Of a stretch of DNA of 64,000 nucleotides, positions 57,735 to 64,000 are shown one piece after another (the stretch's first letter is position 1; each line of letters starts with the position of its first letter). The stretch is from the NCBI RefSeq assembly GCF_000187745.1, contig NZ_GL732486.1, forward strand, positions 544,736 through 608,735, read 5' to 3'. This DNA is from Streptococcus sp. M334 (GTDB lineage: Bacteria; Bacillota; Bacilli; Lactobacillales; Streptococcaceae). Under the pieces are notes generated by a model. The model had not been told where the DNA came from, made no database searches, and was given only the letters and a program-made list of their open reading frames with translations. A program made the translations under genes and the position numbers.

Positions 57735-58411
57735 ATTAAATCCGTCTTTTCACGGTAACTAAAGTAACTAGAGTGAGAGACGATCAAATGGTCCAAAAGG
57801 ACAATTCCCATCAGGTCGCAGGCTTCTTTAACAAGTTTAGTGACATGATCATCATTTCGGCTAGGGGCTACCGCTCCCGAAGGATGATTGTGAACCAAGA
57901 TGAGAGAGGTCGCCATATGCTTGATGGCATAGTGAAGAATCTCTCGCGGTTCAGCAATACTGCGAGTGGCAGAACCGATAAAAATGGTCTGTTGATGGAT
58001 GATTTGATTTTGAGTATTGAGATAGAGCGCCACCAGGTGCTCTTGTTTTTTGTCCCCCAATTCCTGTTGCATCTTCTTGGCCAACTTTTGACTACTGAGA
58101 ATACTTTCCATTTCAAGGGTCTCGTGTTTGTGAATACGATGCCCCAGTTCGATCATAGCTTGTAACTCTATAGCCTTAACACGACCGATACCAGATAGAC
58201 TCTGCAACTCCTGCAGGGTCATTTTTTTCAAATCCGTTAGACTTGAAAGATTGCTCAAGACTTTCTGGGCAATTTCAAAAACACTAGACTGACGTGTTCC
58301 TGTTCTAAGTAGAATAGCTAGCAACTCTTGGTTACTGAGCGCTTCCACTCCTTCTTGGGCAAGTCTTTCTCTTGGTAATAATGAATCTTCTTGGAATGAA
58401 ATACTGTACAT
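57731..58411 (-). CDS. radC: RadC (JAB/MPN-domain) protein
   Basis: 226 aa. Helix-hairpin-helix segment ([15 protein letters not shown]) and a C-terminal JAB metalloprotease-like domain with [14 protein letters not shown]. The historic DNA-repair role is disputed. I start it at ATG 58411, seven bases after GAGGAGG; a reading five codons longer begins inside the ribosome site. That ribosome site is buried in a terminator-like hairpin. Confidence 0.92.
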   Translation of the reverse strand: MYSISFQEDSLLPRERLAQEGVEALSNQELLAILLRTGTRQSSVFEIAQKVLSNLSSLTDLKKMTLQELQSLSGIGRVKAIELQAMIELGHRIHKHETLEMESILSSQKLAKKMQQELGDKKQEHLVALYLNTQNQIIHQQTIFIGSATRSIAEPREILHYAIKHMATSLILVHNHPSGAVAPSRNDDHVTKLVKEACDLMGIVLLDHLIVSHSSYFSYREKTDLI

Positions 58412-58415
58412 AAAA

Positions 58416-58447
58416 ATCCTCCTCACTTTATTATTCGTGAGAAGGAT
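58416..58447 (-). terminator. pcrA terminator overlapping the radC ribosome site
   Basis: ATCCTCCTCAC and GTGAGAAGGAT pair (one G-U or mismatch) and on the minus strand are followed by TTTTT and the radC ATG. The 3' arm contains the radC GAGGAGG. Confidence 0.65.
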
Positions 58448-58453
58448 GGAAAA

Positions 58454-60745
58454 TTAGATTTTTTTCTCAATTGGGGCTACACTAGCTAAAAGTTTTTTCA
58501 AACCTACTTCTGGGAAATTGATTTTTAATTCCTGAGTAGCTCCGTTACCTGAAACTTCCAGAACAGTTCCCTCTCCCCATTTCTTGTGGAGAGCAATGTC
58601 ACCAATGGACCAATTTGTCTCGCTAGACGCTGATTTTGCACCAGCTGAAAATTGACTAAACGGAAGGCCACTTGACTGGATAGTTTTTAGGGCCGCACTG
58701 CGTTTACGGTCTTGGAGGGCCTGGGCAAGACTCATACCTTGACCGAAGGCAAGGCCACCACTGCTATATGATGCCTTAAAGCTTGTATTTGCTGGACGAG
58801 CCAATCCTTGATACTCAAGCAATTCTGAACTGATTTCGTTAATAAAACGAGTCGGACGGTTGTAGTTGGTACGACCAAAAAGCAGGCGCGAGTTGGCATT
58901 TGTCAGATAGAGAATTTTCTCTGCACGCGTAATTCCTACATAGGCCAGACGGCGTTCTTCTTCCAATTCATCTGGATCTTCAGCCGCACGACTAAGCGGA
59001 AAGACATTTTCTTCCATCCCAATCAAAAAGACAACTGGAAACTCGAGACCTTTGGCAGCATGCAGGGTCATCAGGGTCACTTCTGATGTCTCATGACTAC
59101 CTGAATCTGTGTCTGCAATTAAGGCCAAATCATTTAAGAAACGACTCAGTTTATCCAGACCAGTTTCCTCTTCTGACACATCAGAGGTGTCATCAAAGTT
59201 TTTCGTCACAGAAAGGAACTCTTCGATATTTTCAACCCGAGCCTTGCTTTCTAGAGTCGCTTGGGCATTAAGAATATCGACGTAACCTGTTTTTTCTAGA
59301 ACCGCCTCAACCAACTCAGTAATGCTTAAGTGGTCCAGTTGCTCTCGTAAATCTAGAATCATATTGGCAAAATCCCAGATAGACTGGGCTACTTTACCCT
59401 TGATACCAGATAACATGATATTGGCTGAAGCATCTAGCATAGACATGTCTTGCATATTCGCAAAGTCACGGATTTTCTCAACTGTACCTGGCCCAATTCC
59501 ACGTTTCGGTTCGTTGATAATACGCTCAAAACTGATATTGTCACTCAAATTGGCAATGAGGTTGAGATAAGCGATAATATCACGAATTTCCTTACGACTG
59601 TAGAATTTAGTTCCGCCAACCATGGTATAAGGAATATTGGACTTGAGCAGGGATTCCTCAATAGTACGGGACTGCGCATTTGTACGATAGAGAACTGCAA
59701 AATCCTTGTGAAGGAAGTTTTGACTCCGACCAAGTTCATCGATAGTTCTGGCTACAAATACAGCCTCATCTAGCTCATCATTGGCACGATAGTAAACGAT
59801 TTGTTCACCATCAGCGTTTTGAGTCCAGAGATTCTTAGGACGGCGGTTTTTATTGTTTTTAATGACCTCGTTGGCCGCTTGAAGAATGGTTTTAGTGGAA
59901 CGGTAATTCTCCTCCAACAAAACAACCTTGGCTTGAGGATAATCCTTTTCAAAATCCAAGATATTCTGCATATCAGCACCACGCCAACCGTAGATAGACT
60001 GGTCCGCATCCCCAACCACACAGATATTTTTAAAACGGGAAGCCAAGAGTTTGACCAGTTGGTACTGAGCATGGTTGGTATCTTGGTACTCATCAACATG
60101 AATGTACTGAAACTTCTGCTGGTAGTAGGTCAAAACATCAGGATTCTGATCAAAGAGACGCAAGGTCAGCATAATCAAATCATCAAAGTCAACCGACTCT
60201 GACTGACGAAGCTCTTTTTGGTAAGCCGTGTAACACTGAGCCACGATTTGTGTATACATATCACCTGCTTGGGCAGCATAAGCTACATCATCAATCAAGT
60301 CATTCTTGGCATTGGAAATAGTCCCTAAGATGCTTCGTTCATTCCATTTTTTCGGATCCAAGTTCAACTGCTTGAGAATCCGTTTCATGAGAGTTCGCTG
60401 TTCACCAGGATCTACAATAGTGAAATTGCGGTTGTAGCCAATATGGTCCGCATCACGACGCAGAATACGAACACACATGGAGTGAAAGGTCGCAATCAAA
60501 CAGTCCTGGGTTGATGGATTAAGATTATAGGCACGCTCTTTCATCTCACGCGCAGCCTTATTAGTAAAGGTAATAGCCAAGATATTCCATGGATTGACCA
60601 GCTTTTCATCTATCAAATAAGCGATACGATGGGTTAAAACACGGGTCTTTCCAGAACCAGCCCCTGCCATGATTAACAAGGGACCTTCTGTCGTTTGCAC
60701 CGCCTCAGCCTGACGTTCATTCATTCCATTTAATAATGCGTTCAT
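58454..60745 (-). CDS. pcrA: ATP-dependent DNA helicase PcrA/UvrD
   Basis: SF1A 3'-5' helicase for repair and plasmid/rolling-circle replication. 763 aa. Walker [12 protein letters not shown], motif II DEYQDTN, motif [16 protein letters not shown], and [14 protein letters not shown]-type motif V. The extreme C-terminus holds a Tudor-like RNA-polymerase-binding segment ([15 protein letters not shown]). AAGGAAG before the ATG and an extended -10 at 60779-60787. Confidence 0.97.
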   Translation of the reverse strand: MNALLNGMNERQAEAVQTTEGPLLIMAGAGSGKTRVLTHRIAYLIDEKLVNPWNILAITFTNKAAREMKERAYNLNPSTQDCLIATFHSMCVRILRRDADHIGYNRNFTIVDPGEQRTLMKRILKQLNLDPKKWNERSILGTISNAKNDLIDDVAYAAQAGDMYTQIVAQCYTAYQKELRQSESVDFDDLIMLTLRLFDQNPDVLTYYQQKFQYIHVDEYQDTNHAQYQLVKLLASRFKNICVVGDADQSIYGWRGADMQNILDFEKDYPQAKVVLLEENYRSTKTILQAANEVIKNNKNRRPKNLWTQNADGEQIVYYRANDELDEAVFVARTIDELGRSQNFLHKDFAVLYRTNAQSRTIEESLLKSNIPYTMVGGTKFYSRKEIRDIIAYLNLIANLSDNISFERIINEPKRGIGPGTVEKIRDFANMQDMSMLDASANIMLSGIKGKVAQSIWDFANMILDLREQLDHLSITELVEAVLEKTGYVDILNAQATLESKARVENIEEFLSVTKNFDDTSDVSEEETGLDKLSRFLNDLALIADTDSGSHETSEVTLMTLHAAKGLEFPVVFLIGMEENVFPLSRAAEDPDELEEERRLAYVGITRAEKILYLTNANSRLLFGRTNYNRPTRFINEISSELLEYQGLARPANTSFKASYSSGGLAFGQGMSLAQALQDRKRSAALKTIQSSGLPFSQFSAGAKSASSETNWSIGDIALHKKWGEGTVLEVSGNGATQELKINFPEVGLKKLLASVAPIEKKI

Positions 60746-60778
60746 CTTCTCTTCCTTACTCTTGAAGTCAATATTTCT

Positions 60779-60787
60779 ATTATATCA
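60779..60787 (-). promoter_or_regulatory. pcrA promoter
   Basis: Minus strand TGATATAAT about 35 bases before the ATG. Confidence 0.6.
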
Positions 60788-60852
60788 GAATTCAGGGAAA
60801 ATATCTTTACCTAGACTGGTTGCGTGTAGAAGACGACTCCTTATATCTAGAT

Positions 60853-60891
60853 AAAAAATGAGCTTGGATATTATTTCCAAACTCATTTTTT
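60853..60891 (-). terminator. fhs terminator
   Basis: AAAAAATGAG-C-TTGGA pairs with TTCCAA-A-CTCATTTTTT; it sits past the BOX element downstream of fhs. Confidence 0.75.
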
Positions 60892-61039
60892 ACTCAATGA
60901 AAGTCGAAGTGCAAACTAGGAAGCTAGCCGCAGGTTGCTCAAAGCACTGCTTTGAGGTTGTAAATAAGACTGACGAAGTCAGTCACATATATAATCCAAG
61001 GTGAAGCTGACGTGGTTTGAAGAGATTTTCGAAGAGTAT
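60890..61039 (-). repeat. BOX element, full form, opposite orientation
   Basis: Reads boxC-boxB-boxA on plus (TACTCAATGAAAGTCGAAGT ... GATTTTCGAAGAGTAT), 150 bp. With the terminator and pcrA promoter it fills 60746-61057. Confidence 0.92.
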
Positions 61040-61057
61040 AAAGTCAATTTCAATATA

Positions 61058-62728
61058 CTAGAACAATCCTAGGACTGTTCCGTCACTTTCAACATCCATG
61101 TTGAGAGCTGCTGGTCGTTTTGGAAGTCCTGGCATGGTCATGACATCACCAGTTAGGGCAACGATAAAGCCTGCCCCTAATTTTGGTACTAATTCACGAA
61201 TGGTAATTTCAAAGTTTTCAGGTGCTCCAAGTGCATTTGGATTGTCAGAGAAACTGTACTGAGTTTTAGCCATACAGATTGGTAATTTGTCCCATCCGTT
61301 TTGAACGATTTGAGCGATTTGTGTTTGAGCTTTCTTCTCAAAGTTCACTTTGCTACCACGGTAGATTTCAGTAACAATCTTTTCAATCTTTTCTTGGACA
61401 GAAAGGTCATTATCATACAAACGTTTGTAGTTAGCTGGGGTTTCAGCAATAGTTTTGACAACTGTTTCGGCAAGTGCTACTCCACCTTCTGCACCATCAG
61501 CCCAGACACTTGCTAGTTCAACTGGCACATCAATTGAGGCACAGAGTTCTTTCAAGGCTGCGATTTCATCTTCTGTATCAGAAACAAATTCGTTGATAGC
61601 TACTACTGCTGGAATACCGAACTTACGGATATTTTCAACGTGGCGTTTCAAGTTAGCAAAACCTGCACGAACTGCCTCTACATTTTCTTCAGTCAGAGCG
61701 TCTTTAGCCACACCACCATTCATCTTAAGGGCACGAAGGGTTGCGACAATGACAACTGCATCTGGAGATGTTGGCAAGTTTGGTGTCTTGATATCAAGGA
61801 ATTTCTCAGCACCAAGGTCTGCACCAAAACCAGCTTCAGTAACTGTATAATCAGCCAAGTGAAGAGCTGTTGTAGTTGCCAAGACTGAATTACATCCATG
61901 AGCAATATTGGCAAATGGACCACCGTGTACAAAGGCAGGTGTACCGTAAATTGTCTGAACCAGGTTCGGCTTAATCGCATCCTTCAAGATCAAAGCTAAA
62001 GCACCTTCAATCTGCAAATCACCTACAGAAACAGGTGTACGATCATAGCGATAACCAATAACGATATTCGCCAAACGGCGTTTCAAGTCCTCGATGTCTG
62101 TTGCCAAGCAAAGAATTGCCATGATCTCTGAAGCAACTGTAATGTCAAAGCCATCCTCACGTGGAATACCATTTAGAGGGCCACCAAGCCCAACGGTCAC
62201 ATGGCGAAGAGCACGGTCGTTCAAGTCTACAACACGTTTCCAGAGGATACGACGTTGGTCAATTCCCAACTCATTCCCTTGGTGCAAATGGTTGTCAATC
62301 AAGGCAGAAAGAGCATTGTTGGCAGTCGTAATGGCATGCATGTCCCCCGTAAAGTGGAGGTTGATGTCTTCCATTGGCAGAACTTGAGCATACCCACCAC
62401 CAGCAGCACCACCCTTAATCCCCATTACAGGACCAAGAGATGGTTCGCGGATAGCAATCATGGTTTTCTTGCCAATTTTATTCAAGGCATCCGCCAGACC
62501 AATGGTAATGGTTGATTTTCCTTCACCTGCAGGTGTTGGATTGATGGCAGTAACCAAAATCAATTTCCCAACTGGATTGCTCTCAACTGCACGAATTTTA
62601 TCAAAGCTGAGCTTAGCCTTGTACTTTCCATACAACTCCAAATCGTCGTAAGAAATACCAAGTTTCTCTACAACATCAACGATTGGCTTCAACTCAATAC
62701 TCTGTGCGATTTCAATATCTGTTTTCAT
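61058..62728 (-). CDS. fhs: Formate-tetrahydrofolate ligase
   Basis: Makes 10-formyl-THF from formate, THF and ATP for purine and formyl-Met synthesis. 556 aa. P-loop [18 protein letters not shown] near residue 68 and the [11 protein letters not shown] loop are present. Monocistronic, with GAGGAG before the ATG. Confidence 0.97.
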   Translation of the reverse strand: MKTDIEIAQSIELKPIVDVVEKLGISYDDLELYGKYKAKLSFDKIRAVESNPVGKLILVTAINPTPAGEGKSTITIGLADALNKIGKKTMIAIREPSLGPVMGIKGGAAGGGYAQVLPMEDINLHFTGDMHAITTANNALSALIDNHLHQGNELGIDQRRILWKRVVDLNDRALRHVTVGLGGPLNGIPREDGFDITVASEIMAILCLATDIEDLKRRLANIVIGYRYDRTPVSVGDLQIEGALALILKDAIKPNLVQTIYGTPAFVHGGPFANIAHGCNSVLATTTALHLADYTVTEAGFGADLGAEKFLDIKTPNLPTSPDAVVIVATLRALKMNGGVAKDALTEENVEAVRAGFANLKRHVENIRKFGIPAVVAINEFVSDTEDEIAALKELCASIDVPVELASVWADGAEGGVALAETVVKTIAETPANYKRLYDNDLSVQEKIEKIVTEIYRGSKVNFEKKAQTQIAQIVQNGWDKLPICMAKTQYSFSDNPNALGAPENFEITIRELVPKLGAGFIVALTGDVMTMPGLPKRPAALNMDVESDGTVLGLF

Positions 62729-62918
62729 TCAAAACTCCTCTAACCTCTTATATGATAATTCATTATATCACAAAACAAGATTTTTAACATCCTTAAACTA
62801 TCTAAACGTTCGTAAATATCTCTATTTTTAAGGTTTTTAGACTCCTTTCTTAAATTTTATATGGCTTTATAGTTTGAAACTATATTCTTTTCTTTTACCA
62901 AATTTTTATCACTTTCAT

Positions 62919-62947
62919 TTTACTTACCGTTTATTTTTGTGTACAAT
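62919..62947 (+). promoter_or_regulatory. coaB promoter predicting a leaderless mRNA
   Basis: TTTACT (62919-62924), 17 bases, TACAAT (62942-62947), then AGTGCT and ATG. Confidence 0.7.
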
Positions 62948-62953
62948 AGTGCT

Positions 62954-63643
62954 ATGAAAATTTTAGTTACATCGGGCGGTACCAGTGAAGCTATCGATAG
63001 CGTCCGCTCTATCACTAACCATTCCACAGGTCGCTTGGGGAAAATCATCACAGAAACCCTGCTTGCTGCAGGGCATGAAGTTTGTTTGATAACAACAAAA
63101 CGAGCTTTGAAGCCAGAATCCCATCCCAACCTAAATATTCGAGAAATTAACAATACCAAGGACCTTCTACTAGAAATGCAAGAACGTGTTCAGGATTATC
63201 AGGTCTTGATTCACTCAATAGCTGTTTCTGACTACACTCCTGTTTATATGACTGGGCTAGAAGAAGTTCAGGCTAGCTCCAATCTAGAAGAATTTTTAAG
63301 CAAGCAGAATCATCAAGCCAAGATTTCTTCAACTGACGAGGTTCAGGTTTTGTTCCTAAAAAAGACACCCAAAATCATCTCTCTAGTCAAGGAATGGAAT
63401 CCTGCTATTCATCTGATTGGTTTCAAACTGCTGGTTGATGTTACCGAAGACCATCTGGTTGACATTGCTAGAAAAAGTCTTATCAAAAACCAAGCTGACT
63501 TAATCATTGCAAATGACCTGACTCAAATTTCAGCAGATCAGCATCGAGCTATCTTTGTTGAAAAAAATCAGCTTCAATCTGTTAATACTAAAGAAGAAAT
63601 TGCAGAACTCCTCCTTGAAAAAATTCAAGCCTACCATTCATAG
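62954..63643 (+). CDS. coaB: Phosphopantothenate-cysteine ligase (split form)
   Basis: Second enzyme of CoA synthesis from 4'-phosphopantothenate: joins cysteine using CTP or ATP. 229 aa, a stand-alone CoaB, as in streptococci, rather than the fused CoaBC of most bacteria. It shows KILVTSGGTSEAIDSVR and NHSTGRLG at the start and LIIANDL near residue 185. Start at ATG 62954, six bases after a -10 and with no ribosome site. Confidence 0.92.
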   Translation: MKILVTSGGTSEAIDSVRSITNHSTGRLGKIITETLLAAGHEVCLITTKRALKPESHPNLNIREINNTKDLLLEMQERVQDYQVLIHSIAVSDYTPVYMTGLEEVQASSNLEEFLSKQNHQAKISSTDEVQVLFLKKTPKIISLVKEWNPAIHLIGFKLLVDVTEDHLVDIARKSLIKNQADLIIANDLTQISADQHRAIFVEKNQLQSVNTKEEIAELLLEKIQAYHS

Positions 63644-63654
63644 AAAGGAAAGCT

Positions 63655-64000
63655 ATGGCAAACATTCTCTTGGCTGTAACAGGATCAATCGCCTCTTACA
63701 AGTCGGCAGATTTAGTCAGTTCTCTAAAAAAACAAGGTCATCAAGTCACTGTCTTAATGACTCAGGCTGCTACAGAGTTTATCCAACCTTTGACACTACA
63801 GGTACTCTCACAGAATTCCGTCCACTTAGATGTCATGAAAGAACCCTATCCTGATCAAGTCAATCATATCGAACTTGGAAAAAAAGCAGATTTATTTATC
63901 GTGGCCCCTGCAACAGCTAACACTATTGCAAAACTAGCCCACGGCTTTGCGGACAACATGATAACCTGTATGGCTCTGGCCTTGCCAAGTCATATTCCTA
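63655..64000 (+). CDS. coaC: Phosphopantothenoylcysteine decarboxylase, 5' part
   Basis: Third step of CoA synthesis, an FMN-dependent decarboxylase. Begins MANILLAVTGSIASYKSADL, with VAPATANTIAKLAHGFADN as the flavin/substrate region. Twelve bases after coaB with AAAGGA, hence one operon. Truncated by the window end. Confidence 0.93.
   Translation, partial: MANILLAVTGSIASYKSADLVSSLKKQGHQVTVLMTQAATEFIQPLTLQVLSQNSVHLDVMKEPYPDQVNHIELGKKADLFIVAPATANTIAKLAHGFADNMITCMALALPSHIP

Noticed and set aside
62729-62953. Riboswitch upstream of fhs or coaB
   Set aside because: The gap is AT-rich with no recognisable THF riboswitch features, and coaB appears to have no leader at all.

Overview
The window reads as chromosome of a mitis-group streptococcus (S. 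mitis, S. oralis or S. pneumoniae type). The evidence is the low GC, many extended -10 promoters (TGnTATAAT), three BOX elements, one RUP element of exactly 107 bp, and a gene set typical of that group (walRKJ with one-membrane-span WalK, glgBCDA, murZ/spxR/map, relQ-nadK-rlu-pta, eno with the FYDKERKVY plasminogen motif, relBE next to walJ). Most of the window is ordinary core genome.

Layout: 0.1-5 kb holds a thiol-redox pair (ccdA plus a TlpA-like lipoprotein), HU, a DegV/FakB-type lipid-binding protein, a YitT membrane protein and ribF. 5-11 kb holds the minus-strand operon murA(Z)-GNAT-spxR-map, then eno and a DUF1694 gene. 11-23 kb is carbohydrate metabolism: glycerate kinase, serB, the glycogen operon glgB-C-D-A with a CcpA (cre) site, gapN and pullulanase. 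23-31.7 kb: ligA, an ABC-F/Rgg/MFS cluster, pgm and a thioredoxin-like protein. 31.7-38 kb is an accessory defence module on the minus strand: a split restriction-modification system (T5orf172/GIY-YIG-like domain, SF2 helicase and a methylase-like tail in one protein; an NPPY adenine methyltransferase in another) with an Abi_2/HEPN protein between them, followed by a RelBE toxin-antitoxin pair. 38.6-46.3 kb: walR-walK-walJ, mutY, and relQ-nadK-rlu-pta.

46.4-52.9 kb is a defective prophage of about 6.5 kb, placed in the divergent gap between relQ and a CYTH gene. It keeps integrase, a CI/LexA-type repressor, a MazF/PemK-like protein with a long insert, three matching 17-bp operators, two small early ORFs, a nucleoside-deoxyribosyltransferase-like gene, a Bro/ORF6C antirepressor and a CW_7 (Cpl-7-type) lysozyme. 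All replication, packaging and structural genes are gone, and the lysozyme is frameshifted just after its start codon. 52.9-64 kb returns to core genes: CYTH, prs, a cysteine desulfurase, rex, a class-I amidotransferase, radC, pcrA, fhs, and coaB with the start of coaC.

Two things stand out. First, six genes (ribF, the DUF1694 gene, ligA, the abcF ATPase, mutY, coaB) share one start design: a -10 hexamer, exactly six bases, then ATG, with no Shine-Dalgarno. This predicts leaderless mRNAs. Second, the split restriction system carries a degenerate methylase fragment on its helicase and a perfect 15-bp in-frame tandem duplication in the presumed specificity region of its methyltransferase. No rRNA, tRNA, CRISPR array or recognised riboswitch was seen. 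Bases 1-104 hold nothing I can identify.
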